Origin: Spiroplasma chrysopicola DF-1
GTDB lineage: Bacteria; Bacillota_I; Bacilli_A; Mycoplasmatales; Mycoplasmataceae
Direction: 5' to 3'
Length of the DNA: 64,000 bases
Assembly (NCBI RefSeq): GCF_000400935.1
Contig: NC_021280.1
Coordinates: 434,001-498,000, forward strand
Program-made: the position numbers and the translations under genes
The notes under the pieces: generated by a model
The model's input: the letters and a program-made list of their open reading frames with translations, nothing else
Told to the model about the DNA's origin: nothing
Databases searched by the model: none
Shown: in pieces, positions 13,494-25,040 of the stretch
Layout: every line of letters begins with the position of its first letter
How positions within the stretch are numbered: the stretch's first letter is position 1

Positions 13494-14750
13494 ATGGCTA
13501 ATTTTCAGGATAGTGACAAGCATGAAAGGAAGGAAACTTCTTTATTAGAAAGTAACACAGAAATAATTAAAGATAAATTTGCAGATATTGTTGTGGATGA
13601 TTTTCAAAGTGAGAAAAAATTCTCATTATTAGTTAATTTGAAATATCATTTAAATCTTTATTGACTAAATAGTAAAGAGTTTTTTAATAAGTTCCCATTG
13701 CTAGGATACTCATTAAAAAGAATTTTCTTTTCGTTGATAACTTTAATTTTGGCAATTTGTGCAATTTTTATTTTATTAAGATTAGTAACTCCAGATGATA
13801 CTTATGTTTCAGATATTGATCTTGCTAAATTAAAAATTATTCCAGGATCACCTGAATACAATGCTTTATTGACAGAACGAATGAAAATTTTTGGAGTATA
13901 TGGATCAATCTGAAGTCAATTAGGAACATATTTACGTAATGTTACGCCATTTATTAAAAAAACATTATTAGTTAATACATATTATGATTCTGTTACAGGT
14001 CATTTAACAGGGGATAGTTATGAAACTTGATTTTATTTAGGAACTATTTTCTCAGCAGCGGTTGGTCAACCAGGAGAATTAGTATCAACAGCGTTTGCTC
14101 GGGCAATCCCATATTCTTTTGCTTTTGGTTCAGTTACGGTTTTATTAGCATACTTTATCGGTGTTCCTTTAGGAATTATTTCAGCTAAACATAAAGAAAA
14201 ATCAGTTGATAATGGTATTAATAGTGCAGTTATTACATTATTAGCAATTCCACCAGTTATTATTGTGATTGGAATTTATTTAATTTCAATTTATGTTTTT
14301 AGAGCTCATGGATTATTTAGTTCTGGGGGCTTTAGCACTAAGTTTTGACCAGTTGTCGCAATTTTCTTAATGATTGCACCGCCAATTGTCTTAACAACTC
14401 GTCGTTATGTAATTGATGAAATGACAGCAGATTATACAAAATTTGCTTTATCAAAAGGAATGTCAGATAGTTATGTTTTCTACATTCATATTTTCCGTAA
14501 TGCCGGGATTAGAATTTTCCGTGTTTTCCCAACAGCATTTGTTACAACTATTTTTGGAGCAAGTATCTTTGCCGAACAGAACTGGGGAATTCCGGGAATG
14601 AGTCGCTTTATTGTCGCTGGGGTTGCGGCGAAAGATTCCTTTGTTGTAATGGGTTATATTTTATTAACCGCGACAGCTGGAATTGCAACTAGTTTATTAG
14701 CTGATATTATGATGGCTGTTTTAGACCCACGGATTAAATTAACGAAATAA
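13494..14750 (+). CDS. oppB: Oligopeptide ABC transporter permease OppB
   Basis: 418 residues, one of the two membrane subunits of a peptide importer. A cytoplasmic N-terminal extension of about 65 residues precedes the first span (RIFFSLITLILAICAIFILLR). A large extracytoplasmic loop follows. Spans 2-6 form the MetI-like permease core, including the coupling EAA-type motif (SKGMSDSYVFYIHIFRNA) and the family ending DIMMAVLDPRIKL. The start follows AAAGGAGGT, the strongest ribosome binding site in the region. It is the first gene of oppB-C-D-F-A; a promoter should lie in the 200 AT-rich bases upstream. Confidence 0.93.
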
Positions 14751-14766
14751 GAAAGGGAAAGAAAAA

Positions 14767-15756
14767 ATGAAAAATTTTGTTGGTAATGATTGATTTGAAT
14801 TTAATGACTATGATATCAATAATTTAGATGAAAGTTTATTTGAAATTGTTGGTCCCCAAGAAGAAGCGGTGGAAAAACTATCAACTAAATCATATAGCTA
14901 TTGAAAAGTTGTCGGAAGATTATTAATTACAAGTAAAACATTTATTATTTGTGCTTTTTTCTTAGCATTAATAATTTTATTAACAACAATTGTCCCAATT
15001 GGTAATATTGCCCGTCCATTGCCAGAAGATTTACCATTTCCGAATCAGGAACGACCAATGGCCCCAACATGACAATATATTTTTGGGTTAGGAATGTCAG
15101 GGGAAAACTATTGAATTAAAATTTGAATTGGAATGCGAACAACACTATTATTTACTTTAGTAATTGCAACAATACAAATTGTCTTAGGAATTTTAATTGG
15201 ATCAATTTGAGGATTTTATCGTAAAACAGATATTTGATTTATTGAAATTACAAGATTTTTAAATTTAGTGCCAACGTTAATTTTATGGTTAATAATTATT
15301 TTTGCGTTAGGGAAATCCATGATTGTAATTATTTTTGCCGTTTCTATTACCAGTTGGATTGCTTTAGCAGAAGTTATTCGGGTACAAATTATCTTAGTTC
15401 GTAATACTGAATATAACATGGCTTCAAAAATGTTAGGAACACGTGGTCACCGTATTATTTCAAAAAACATTTTGCCAAAAATTCTGCCAATAATTATTCA
15501 AACAATTTCTTTTGCCGTTCCAATGTCAATTGCAATTGATTCAACATTAAATTACTTTAACTTTGGATTTATTGAAGGACGAGAAAATACAACATTAGGG
15601 TTTATTTTAAATGAAGTATTAGCCTCAAGTAAATGACAAGATTTCCCCCACCTATTAATTATTCCAATTGTCTTTATTGCTGGAACATCAATGCTATTTT
15701 TCTTATTTGGTAAAGTCTTTGCCGATGTGCTAGACCCCAAAAATCATTATAAATAA
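14767..15756 (+). CDS. oppC: Oligopeptide ABC transporter permease OppC
   Basis: 329 residues, the second permease subunit. A cytoplasmic N-terminal ~55 residues is followed by span 1 (FIICAFFLALIILLTTIVP), a short external loop, and the MetI-like core. The coupling loop is VRNTEYNMASKMLGTRGHRI and the end is GKVFADVLDPKNHYK, as is typical for OppC. Many UGA-Trp codons break it up under the standard code. It begins 16 bases after oppB and ends 15 bases before oppD, so it is translated within the operon. Confidence 0.93.
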
Positions 15757-15771
15757 AAGGAGTTATAATAT

Positions 15772-17463
15772 ATGTCAAACGAAGTAATCATTTCAATTAA
15801 AGATTTAGTAATTAATTTTAAAACCAGAGCAAATATTCTAACGGCGATTCGTAATATTTCTTTTGACATTTATGATGGAGAAACATTAGCAATTGTTGGG
15901 GAATCAGGTAGTGGAAAGTCAGTTATGACAAAAACTTTTACTAATATGTTAGAAAAAAATGGTTGAATTAATAGTGGAGAGATTATTTATTATCCATCAC
16001 AAAATAGTTTAGCTGATCAAAATACATATTTTCGTAAGCCAGTTGATTTAGTTGAGTTTAGCAAAATTTCTTTGGAAAATAATTTAATTAAAACTATTTT
16101 AAAATATAATCGTCGCTTAATTAAAAGTTTAAATCATCAAATTACTGATTTTAATAAAATGACAATTGCTAATCTTGATGCAAAGATTTTGCAATTAACA
16201 ACAACAATTAAAGAATTAAAGGCAAAAATAGATTTTAAAGCTTCTCATAAACTTGCCAAAATAATTACTGCCTGCGAAGTGGAGTTAGATAAATTTACTA
16301 ATTTTAAAATAATTTTAACAGATCAAGAAAAATATGATCAAGCAATCAAACGCTTGCAACAAAAAATTGCTTTAGCAGAAGCAGAAATTAAAAAGGTCTT
16401 ACGATTAAATTTAAAAGATCGGATCTTTTTAAAGAGTAATTTAAAAATTTTAAAAAACTATCTTGAAAATAATCAGAAGATTAAGGCAAGTCATCAGCAA
16501 CGAATCTCACGTTATTTTGCGAAAAAACAATTTACAACACCTTTTTTAGAAAAAGTCCAACAATTTAATATTGAGATGTTTAACGGTCAAGAACTTGCGA
16601 CCCAAAATTTTAATGATTTATTAGAACAATGAGAACCAATTAAGAGTTTTGATTTTATTAATAAAAAAAGACTTGCTAAACAAATTACTAAATTACGGGG
16701 ACAAACAATTGCCACAATTTTTCAAGATCCAATGACATCCTTAAACCCTTTATTATCTGTAGGATTTCAAATTTCGGAGGTAATTCGTAAACACCGAAAA
16801 TTAAATCGTGCTCAAGCGAAACAAGAAGCAATTTTATTACTAGAAAAAGTTGGAATTAAAAATGCCAAAAAACGTTATCATGATATTCCTGGAATGTATT
16901 CAGGAGGAATGCGCCAGCGAGTTGTTATTGCAATTGCTTTAGCTTGCCAGCCAAAAATTTTAATTTGTGATGAACCAACAACAGCCTTAGATGTTACAAT
17001 TCAAGCCCAAATTTTGGATTTAATTAAAGAATTGCAAAAAGAATATAAGTTTACGATTATTTTTATTACCCATGATTTAGGAGTTGTTGCCACAATTGCT
17101 GATCGTGTCGCGGTAATGTATGCTGGACAAATTATTGAGTATGGGAAAGTTGATGAATTATTTTTTGATTCTCGTCACCCATATACTTGAGCTTTATTAT
17201 CATCATTACCCCAATTTGGTGCAAAAGGAGAAGAATTATATTCAATTCCTGGGTCACCGCCATCACTTTATACAAAAGTAGTTGGTGATCCATTTGCACC
17301 ACGGAATAAATATGCGATGAAAATTGATTATTTAATTGAACCCCCAATGTTTGAAGTGACCCCAAGTCATTATGCAAAAACATGACTATTAGATTCTCGA
17401 GCCCCAAAAGTGGCCCGCCCAAAACAATTAAAAGATTTAGACAATATTATTCAAAATGATTAA
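15772..17463 (+). CDS. oppD: Oligopeptide ABC transporter ATPase OppD with a large insertion
   Basis: 563 residues, the first of two ATPases that power peptide import. Walker A is GESGSGKS at 43-50, the Q-loop is [10 protein letters not shown] with Gln318, the ABC signature SGGMRQR is at 377-383, Walker B is ILICDE at 396-401, and the H-loop is FITHDLG. The C-terminal opp-specific region (HPYTWALLSSLP) is present. In most OppD proteins Walker A and the Q-loop are about 50-60 residues apart; here they are about 270 apart. The extra ~210 residues (about 75-300) are Lys/Leu/Gln-rich and predicted helical (for example [18 protein letters not shown]), probably a coiled coil leaving the nucleotide-binding domain. 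UGA-Trp codons occur near residues 65, 288 and 473. Confidence 0.93.
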
Positions 17464-17479
17464 AGGAGGAAAACGATAA

Positions 17480-19729
17480 ATGCAAAAAAATGAAGACATT
17501 ATGTTGCGAGTACGAGATGTAGTTGTACAATTTCGCCAAAAGCAAAAACGAGTTAATGCCGTTAAAGGTGCCAGCTTTGACATTTATCGGGGAGAAATTT
17601 TTAGTATTGTTGGGGAATCAGGAAGTGGTAAAACAACAATTGGGCGAGCAATTGCTGGGATTGAACAAATTAAAGAGGGGGCCGTGTACATGAATAATAA
17701 AATTATTCGTGGCAAAGCACCAAATTTATTAAAAAATACCTTATTTATTCAAGAACGTGTTCGTTTAATCACAGCAAATAATACGCTATTATTAAAAAAT
17801 TTGGAAGGATATATTAATGAGTTAAAAATAAGATACTATCAATACTTTGAAAATGTTCGTTATAATCCAACAACAAAACAATTAACACCATATTTAAATA
17901 AGGATTATCAAAGTATTGCCGAAGCAAAAGGAACTTATCAAACAATCTTTGCTCATGATAAAGCAGGAAAACATTTTCGAATTTTACAAGAACAAATTGA
18001 AAATAATATTTATCTGTTAACAATTATTTTAAAGAAATACCAAGCTTTAATTCGTTTTGTTGATAAGTTAAATGAATATATTCCAGATTTAGATTTAGCT
18101 TTAGAAACGGCATTAACAAATTTATTAAAAGCAAATAGTAAATTGTGCCAAGAGTTAATTTTATCTGCGCAGCAACTTTATACTCTATTAGAAATAATCG
18201 TTAAATTGCATAATGATTTATCATCAACATCTAGTGCCGGGGAAATTAAAAAATATTTTGAAGAGGTTTTTGAAACTATTCGTTCAGTCTTAGAACAACG
18301 TCATGAATATTTAAAAAAGCATCAAATCTTAAAGCAAAACAATAAACAGTTGTATCTTTTATTGGCTCCACAGAGGGAACGTCAAAAAATTATTAAAAAT
18401 TATCACAAACGTTATTTTGTCCGAGCAAAAGATTTAAATGTTCTTTTAGACCAACAAGAAAAAAATGGGCTAAACACAGCTACAAAGAAAACAGAACTTT
18501 CCCAGTTAAGACAAAAAGTAGGGGTTTTAGCTAATTTAAATATTAACCCAAACTTAATTGATGAATTATTAATAGTTCTTACTAATACTAACAATGGTGA
18601 TGTTAAAAAAACTTTAAATAATCTAACTGTGAATGAAGTCGGGAAAAAATTAGCTGAATATTTAGCACCATTTGGCAATGATTTATTCCGCCTTACTAGG
18701 GTAGTAAAAGAACTGATATATTTTAAGAAGTATCAAGTTTATTGTGATTTAACAATTATTAACTTATACAATCAACTAATGAATAAACCACAATTATCAG
18801 TCGAACAATTCAACGAAGTAAAACAATTGTTAGATTTATTAGAATTACCAATCTTTGATGATATTATTACGAAAAGTCCATTATTTAAAACTCCTAGTCA
18901 AGCAGAAAACCGTCAAAACAAGAAAAAAATTCAAATGGTTTTTCAAGACCCCTCAGCTTCTTTAAATGACCGAATTTCGGTTGAAGAAATTATTGGTGAA
19001 GGACTTGAGGCATTTCCGGAGATATATAAAAATGATGAGGCACGTAACTTATATTTAGAATTCTATAATGCAAATTTAGCTGAAAATGAAGCGACTATGA
19101 CCTTAAAAGAAGTTAAAGATTTAGATGTTAAACGATTTTTAATTTTAAATATGATTAAAGAAGTAGGGTTGTTACCTGAACACTTATCACGTTATTCTCA
19201 TGAATTTTCAGGGGGGCAACGCCAACGAATTGGAATTGCGCGAGCATTAATTATGAAACCAGAATTTATTATTGCCGATGAACCAATTTCAGCTTTAGAT
19301 GTTTCAATTCGTGCCCAAATTTTAAATTTATTAAAAAAATTTCAAAGTCAAATTAATTTAACCTACATTTTCGTCGCTCATGATTTATCAGTTGTTCGCT
19401 TTATTGCTGATCGAATTGCCGTAATTTATCATGGTCAACTAGTTGAATTGGCCCCAGCGGAAGAGTTGTTTATTAACCCACTGCATCCTTATACAAGGGC
19501 CTTATTATCAGCGATTCCGTTACCAAATCCGAATTTGGAAAAGAATCGCGAACATTACATTTATGATCCTGAAATTGAGCATTATGATTATCATTATGCG
19601 TTACCAGAATTTCATGAAGTTACTCCTAATCACTTTGTTTATGGGAATAAACGGGAAATTGTCACAATTAAACAACAATTAAAAGGACAAGATAAAGCAA
19701 ATAGCAAAGGAGGCGTTAATAATGTTTAA
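17480..19729 (+). CDS. oppF: Oligopeptide ABC transporter ATPase OppF with a very large insertion
   Basis: 749 residues, more than twice the ~320 of typical OppF. Walker A is GESGSGKT at 45-52. The Q-loop is [11 protein letters not shown] with Gln489, the signature [10 protein letters not shown] is at about 576-585, and Walker B FIIADEP is at about 595-601. About 380 residues between about 80 and 480 are inserted in the lobe between Walker A and the Q-loop and are strongly helical. A second small insertion (~35 residues, acidic) lies before the signature. Large Opp ATPase insertions are known in mollicutes; their role is not known. It starts 17 bases after oppD, and its last 8 bases overlap the start of oppA. 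Confidence 0.93.
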   Translation: MQKNEDIMLRVRDVVVQFRQKQKRVNAVKGASFDIYRGEIFSIVGESGSGKTTIGRAIAGIEQIKEGAVYMNNKIIRGKAPNLLKNTLFIQERVRLITANNTLLLKNLEGYINELKIRYYQYFENVRYNPTTKQLTPYLNKDYQSIAEAKGTYQTIFAHDKAGKHFRILQEQIENNIYLLTIILKKYQALIRFVDKLNEYIPDLDLALETALTNLLKANSKLCQELILSAQQLYTLLEIIVKLHNDLSSTSSAGEIKKYFEEVFETIRSVLEQRHEYLKKHQILKQNNKQLYLLLAPQRERQKIIKNYHKRYFVRAKDLNVLLDQQEKNGLNTATKKTELSQLRQKVGVLANLNINPNLIDELLIVLTNTNNGDVKKTLNNLTVNEVGKKLAEYLAPFGNDLFRLTRVVKELIYFKKYQVYCDLTIINLYNQLMNKPQLSVEQFNEVKQLLDLLELPIFDDIITKSPLFKTPSQAENRQNKKKIQMVFQDPSASLNDRISVEEIIGEGLEAFPEIYKNDEARNLYLEFYNANLAENEATMTLKEVKDLDVKRFLILNMIKEVGLLPEHLSRYSHEFSGGQRQRIGIARALIMKPEFIIADEPISALDVSIRAQILNLLKKFQSQINLTYIFVAHDLSVVRFIADRIAVIYHGQLVELAPAEELFINPLHPYTRALLSAIPLPNPNLEKNREHYIYDPEIEHYDYHYALPEFHEVTPNHFVYGNKREIVTIKQQLKGQDKANSKGGVNNV

Positions 19730-21902
19730 GAAGAAATTAGCGGCTTTAGCCTCAATCACGGCATTAATCACTGTTGCTCCTAGTGTTGTATCATGTGCGA
19801 TTACAATGGAATATTTAGCTAATCGAACAGTTGACCCAACCGTTTTTCGTTCAATTTTTAAAAAGCCGGTGCAAAGTTGATCAACTGCTAGTACAAATAA
19901 GGTTGATGATAATAAAGTTTTAGCCGATTTAGTCGGAACGTTAGTTGCTACTGATAAATATAACCGTAGTTTTGGTGATTTAGCAGTTCAAGCCGATAAA
20001 AGTAGTCATTTAGTTGGACAAACAAATGAAGATTTTACTGTATGAACATACAAAATTTCGCCAGAAGCAAAGTGATTTGATTACGAAGGTAATTACTTAC
20101 GTAATGTGCAAGCGACTGATTTAATTAATACCGCTAAGTTTGTTTTATTTCCGAAAAACCTGTCTGAAACAGGAGGATTATGACGAACTTTTATTGCCGG
20201 GGCAAATGAAATTTGAAATTATTTTGGAAGTAGTGAATATAATGGTGAAGATTATATTCATGATAAGATTTGAGAAAAATTAGGTATGACTGTTAATGCC
20301 GATAATACGGAAATTACTTTTCATTTAGCAAAATCAGCTTATTATTTTGACACCCTAATGACTTATTTAGCTTTTGCGCCGTTACCAGAAGTTGCTTTAT
20401 CACAGGGATATAGTTATGGGACAAACTATCACAATATTTGATATTCAGGGGCTTATTTACCAAAAAAATATGATCCAGCCTTAGAAATTGTGCTAGAAAA
20501 AAACCCAAGTTACCGTCATCACAAATTGGCATATATTAACAAATTAGTTTATACATATTTACCAACAAAAGATGATTCACGGGAAAGAATTTTATTTGAA
20601 TCGGGAGATGTGACGGAATTTGTTGTTGCTTCAACGGATATTAGTGGTTGAAATAAATATGTTGGCCCTGACCCAGCTAGCCCAATCTTTTCAGGGGCGT
20701 CGAGTATTTTAAACCCTGACCCAACTACTTTTATTATGCAATATAACTATAGTAATGCTAACGTTGTTAATCCAAATTCTGCTTTGAAACAAGAAGCCGT
20801 CATTGCTTCAAAAGCTTTACAATCAAAAGCAATTCGTGAATATTTATCAACACAATTAAACCGTAGTAAATTTGTCAAATTTTATTCTGAATCATATGAT
20901 ACAACTGAAACATCATCGTTTTTACGAAATGTTTATACAGCTCGTAATTTCATTAATAACGAGGGGAAAGATTATGCCCAATATGTTGAAGAGGAATATG
21001 CAAATCGCTTGTTAGGTGGGGATGTTGATGCTGCGCGCTTAGAAATGCGTGATGGTAGTGATGCCTTATTTCAAAATCCCTTGTTAGTACCTGATATTAA
21101 TCAATTAGATGCTGAAATTGGTAATTGGTTAACAGCTAATAATTTACCAAATACCGTGACTTTAAAATTATTAATGAACGGAGTAACTAGTTTAACAATT
21201 AATAAGTTTATTGAAAATATGATTGACACTTTTAATGTTCATAGCTCCCATATTAAGATTCAAGCTGATGTTAGCGTTGATGATAATGATTATAATACTC
21301 GTCAACGAAAAGGGGACTGAGACTTAGCAATTTTAGGATGATCACCAGATTTTGCTGACCCAAGTACTTATTTACAAACAATGATTATTGAAGGTGATTT
21401 GCAAGCCACTTCTGGCACAGCGCGAATTTTTGATGGGCTTAAAATGAATAATCATTATGCACCCAAGTATCAAGATGCTGAAAAGCAGTTATCAAATCAA
21501 TATTGAAAAAATTTACAAACAACTGCCACCGAAGATTTTTATAATTCATTTAAAGATTATAATAATTTAGTTGCTAAAAGTGATGAAATTACTCGCACAG
21601 CCAAAAATCAATTGGATGCTCGTTATGAATCATTTGCAAAAGCAGAATTCAATTCAATTTATCAAGATTATCTCTTTTTACCATTGTATGTTCCAAATGG
21701 ATCATATCAAGTAAAAATTTCATATTCAATGCCACGAACAGCAATTACAGTTGGTTATGGAAGTTCGAAATATAAACACTGAGGGTTACAAATGAATCGC
21801 TTTTTACTAAATGCAAATGAGCGAAAATTTACCGAAATGCGTTACCAAGAACAGTTAGAAATTATTCAAAAAGACTATGGGGCTTTTAGGGAGGACTATT
21901 AA
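19722..21902 (+). CDS. oppA: Oligopeptide-binding lipoprotein OppA
   Basis: 726 residues, the substrate-binding subunit of the importer. A lipoprotein signal peptide ([20 protein letters not shown]) ends in the lipobox VVSC, so the mature protein is lipid-anchored on the outer membrane face. The body resembles SBP family 5 in layout ([37 protein letters not shown]). The ATG overlaps the end of oppF; its ribosome binding site AAAGGAGG lies inside oppF. The overlap with the next lipoprotein gene (TAATG) makes the operon continuous. Many UGA-Trp codons are used. Confidence 0.9.
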
Positions 21903-22531
21903 TGATGAGAAAGCTATTATTAACTTTTAATACAATTAGTATTTTTTCAACTAGTAGTCTTGTTGTTAGTTGCCAAAAAGCAGAAGCTCATGACCAAACA
22001 AAAATAACTCTTTCTGCTATTAAAACAGAATTAGCATTAGTACCGATTATTAATCCTAAACAAACAGTAACAGAGTTTATGTTTGAAGACGCAATTTATC
22101 GCGCTTTAGAAACAGATGATTTTCGGGGAACTCCTAATGATAATGAATTAGTTTTTACTTATTATAGCAATGGGGTTATTACTGACTGAAAGGATTTATC
22201 TTTAACAGAAAGAATTGCTAAAACTGACCGAGTGGAGTTAGAAATTACAGCTGGTCGCGAAGCCAAACATTTTTTGGATAAAACACCCAGAATTTTTACA
22301 ACTTTGTACAAAGAAGAAGTAGCTAGTTTAGAAGATATAAAACTGATCTATGATCTTAATGACTTGAAAGCATTACCAGAAAAGGAGTTACAACATTATT
22401 TTGAATTAAAAAATAAAACAATTTTTTTTAATAATCGCCATGTTATTTTTACAAAAACACCAACAGCAGTTACTATTAGTGCTGTCGATACATCAGATCG
22501 TTATAAAGGAACTTTAACAATTAAATTGTAA
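21902..22531 (+). CDS. Small lipoprotein at the end of the opp operon
   Basis: 209 residues. A signal peptide ([19 protein letters not shown]) ends in lipobox VVSC. The mature part is soluble, mixed alpha/beta and fairly acidic, without a recognised domain. The start codon overlaps the oppA stop (TAATG), so translation is coupled and the protein probably works with, or on, the peptide importer at the cell surface. One UGA-Trp codon lies near residue 96. A terminator follows, so this is the last gene of the opp operon. Confidence 0.8.
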
Positions 22532-22547
22532 GGGAAATGTTATAAGA

Positions 22548-22580
22548 CTAAAGCCAGTTTTTGTGGTCTTTAGTTTTTTT
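22548..22580 (+). terminator. opp operon terminator
   Basis: Hairpin CTAAAGCCA - loop - TGGTCTTTAG followed by seven T's, 17 bases after the last opp-operon stop codon. Confidence 0.8.
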
Positions 22581-22680
22581 CTTGTTAAATTAACCTTTAA
22601 TTGTTATTGCAGTTTATCAAAAAAAATGCTTTAATCAAAGAGGCTAATCATCAATTACATCCTAGAAAGGAAAAAAAGAT

Positions 22681-23820
22681 ATGACAGTTGTAGCATATAT
22701 TTTATTAGGAATAATTTTATTTGTCTTACTATTATTCTTAGTGTTATATTTAATAAAATCAAAACAAAAAAATTTAAATAATAATGATTCAATGGTTTTG
22801 CAAAAAGATATTCAAGCATCAAAAGATTTATTAGAACAGCAAGTTCGCAATTTACAAGAACAATTACAGTATCAAAAACAAGAATTAGCTGCTTTAATTG
22901 GTCAATCAATTAATAATGATCAAAAATTTAAAGAAAATTTGGCGTTATTAGCGCAAGAACTTGGTAATTTTAAATTAACTGCTGATAAGCAAGATAGTGA
23001 TTTAAAAAATGTTTTAAATACACAAGGTCAATCAGTAGCCAAATCATTAACTGATGTTTTAAATAATTTAACAGTTTTAGCAAAATCAACTAATACTTTA
23101 GAGGAAGTTGAAAAAAAAGTTCGTAGTTTAAATGATATTTTTTTAAACAATAGTAAAAAGCGAGGAAACTTGGGAGAGTATTCTTTAGAAAAAATTTTAG
23201 CTGATATGTATGGGGAAAATCAAAATATTTGGCAGCGGCAATATAAATTACCAAATGGAGGGCTAGTTGATGCGGTTTTAAAAACGCAAGGTGAAAAGGA
23301 AGATATTGCGATTGATGCTAAGTTTTCATTCACAAATTACAATAAATATTTAGAAGAAACCGAAAAAACAAATCAGGACCGTTATTTAATCGCTTTTAAA
23401 AATGATTTAAAAGTCCGCGTTAATGAAGTAGCAAAATATATTAATCCGGAAAATAGTATTTCAAGTGCAATTATGTTTATTCCTTCCGAAAATGTTTTTT
23501 CTTTTGTTTATGCGCAATTTCCTGATGAATTAATTTCCTATGCCTTTAAACAAAAAGTATGAATTACATCACCAACCACTTTATCAGCCATTTTATTTAT
23601 CATTGAAAAACACTCACGTGAAATTGCTTTTAATAAAAGTATTGAAGTGATTCGTAAAAATTTAATTAATATTAAAGGGGAATTTGATCGTTGAGAAGGG
23701 CGTTGAAAAGGTTTTCTAAAAAATTATAAAGATTTAAATGGTTCAATTGATGAGTTAGAAATTACGCATAAAAAAATTAATAAAGAATATGAAAAGATTT
23801 TTGATAATAATTTAGAATAA
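22681..23820 (+). CDS. rmuC: RmuC-family DNA recombination-associated protein
   Basis: 379 residues. An N-terminal membrane span (VAYILLGIILFVLLLFLVLY) is followed by a coiled coil of ~130 residues rich in Gln, Leu and Lys. The RmuC nuclease-like domain follows: KKRGNLGEYSLEKILADMYG, then LVDAVLKTQGEKEDIAIDAK with the conserved DAK, and IMFIPSENVFSF. RmuC limits DNA inversions at short repeats in E. coli; the fold resembles restriction endonucleases. UGA-Trp codons occur in the C-terminal part. The gene starts after AGAAAGGAA and stands as its own unit. Confidence 0.92.
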
Positions 23821-23893
23821 GTATATAACTATTGAGATATAATTAGTTTAGTTTATAATTAAAGTGATATTAAATTTTAGAAAGAGGAATATT

Positions 23894-24451
23894 ATGATTA
23901 GTGTAAATGATTTTCGCCCCGGAATAACTTTTGAATATGAAGGTAATATTTATGTTGTTCTGGAAGCCCAGCATTCAAAATCTGGTCGTGGTCAAGCCCA
24001 TGTTAAAGCAAAAGTAAAAAATTTACGAACAGGTTCAACAACAATGATTACTTTTACTGGTGGAGATAAAGTAAGTAAAGCAATGATTGATAAAGTTGAA
24101 ATGCAATTTTTATATGATGATGGATCAAATGCAATTTTTATGGATACTGCAACATATGAACAATTAGAAATTCCTTCAGAACGATTAATTTGAGAAAAAA
24201 ACTTTTTAAAAGAAGGGGTAATGGTATCAGTTAGTAAGTTTGAAGGTGAAGTAATTGGGATTGTTTTACCAGATAAAATTGATTTACAAATTGTTGAAGC
24301 CGAAGCGGCAATTAAAGGGGATACAACATCAGGAGCAATGAAAAAAGCTGTCTTAGAAACAGGTTGAGAACTTTTAGTTCCTTTGTTTATTAAAGAAAAT
24401 GAAATAATTACTGTATCAACTGCTGATGGAAAATACTCAGGACGAGCATAA
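23894..24451 (+). CDS. efp: Translation elongation factor P
   Basis: 185 residues, the usual length, with three beta-barrel domains. EF-P enters the ribosomal E site and rescues ribosomes stalled on proline runs. The start MISVNDFRPG at 23894 follows AGAAAGAGG and matches the family; an upstream in-frame ATG gives a non-homologous extension and is rejected. The tip loop that reaches the peptidyl-tRNA reads HSKSGRGQAH, with Arg32 where B. subtilis and E. coli carry the modified lysine. Domain 3 ends in the usual way (STADGKYSGRA). A promoter with TATAAT-like boxes lies at about 23830-23865. The next small gene is 17 bases downstream. Confidence 0.96.
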
Positions 24452-24468
24452 GTAAGGAGAAAAATACT

Positions 24469-24771
24469 ATGGAAAGTAATAATTTATTGATTGAAAAAAA
24501 TTATCGGGGAGAATTATTAGTTAGTTTATTAGCCGTAAAAAAATTAGTTTCGTATGCTTTACGTGATATAGCAAACCGTTTTTTTATTGATGAAATTAAA
24601 TCTTGTTTATTTGATGATAATTTTTTATTACATATCTTTATTAGTGGGCGTGTAATTAGCGAAGAAAATCTTACTGCCTTAACACAAGAAATTAATGAAG
24701 TAGTTATTAATGAGATTAATTATGCTTTAAAATTAAAACCAAAAAATATTAGTATTACTTTTCATCACTAA
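24469..24771 (+). CDS. Small Asp23/Gls24-like protein (tentative)
   Basis: 100 residues, acidic and soluble. The order of predicted strands and helices, the position directly after efp, and the end (ALKLKPKNISITFHH, a final beta-strand) recall the Asp23/Gls24 (YqhY) family that follows efp or sits near it in Firmicutes. The sequence match is weak and the family hallmark glycines are not clear, so this is a guess from context. It probably shares a transcript with efp, since the gap is 17 bases and a strong terminator follows. Confidence 0.55.
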   Translation: MESNNLLIEKNYRGELLVSLLAVKKLVSYALRDIANRFFIDEIKSCLFDDNFLLHIFISGRVISEENLTALTQEINEVVINEINYALKLKPKNISITFHH

Positions 24772-24813
24772 CTAAAACTTTATTTTAATTAGAAATTATT
24801 TACTTAACAACAT

Positions 24814-24860
24814 AAAAACAGTTTTTCGGATTATTAATCCGAAAAACTGTTTTTGTTTTT
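24814..24860 (+). terminator. efp operon terminator
   Basis: Perfect 19-base-pair stem: AAAAACAGTTTTTCGGATT, loop ATT, AATCCGAAAAACTGTTTTT, then TGTTTTT. It is one of the longest terminators in the window and can work in both directions. Confidence 0.92.
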
Positions 24861-25040
24861 GTAATGATAACAAGATTAATTTTATTATTTTTATTAAATT
24901 AATTGATTTTTAATAACTTTGGGGATATAATAAAAAACATATTATTTTATGATATTTTTTTATTTAAAAATAACTTGGTAAAGGGATATAATATTTTAAT
25001 TTATTATTGGGTTTAAATAGAGAGGAAGCGATATTATTTT

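Noticed and set aside
15216-15740. Minus-strand open frames opposite oppC
   Set aside because: They are shadows of the strong plus-strand permease gene and have no ribosome binding site.
17132-18678. Minus-strand open frames opposite oppD and oppF
   Set aside because: Chance frames opposite conserved ATPase genes; no start signals and no family likeness.
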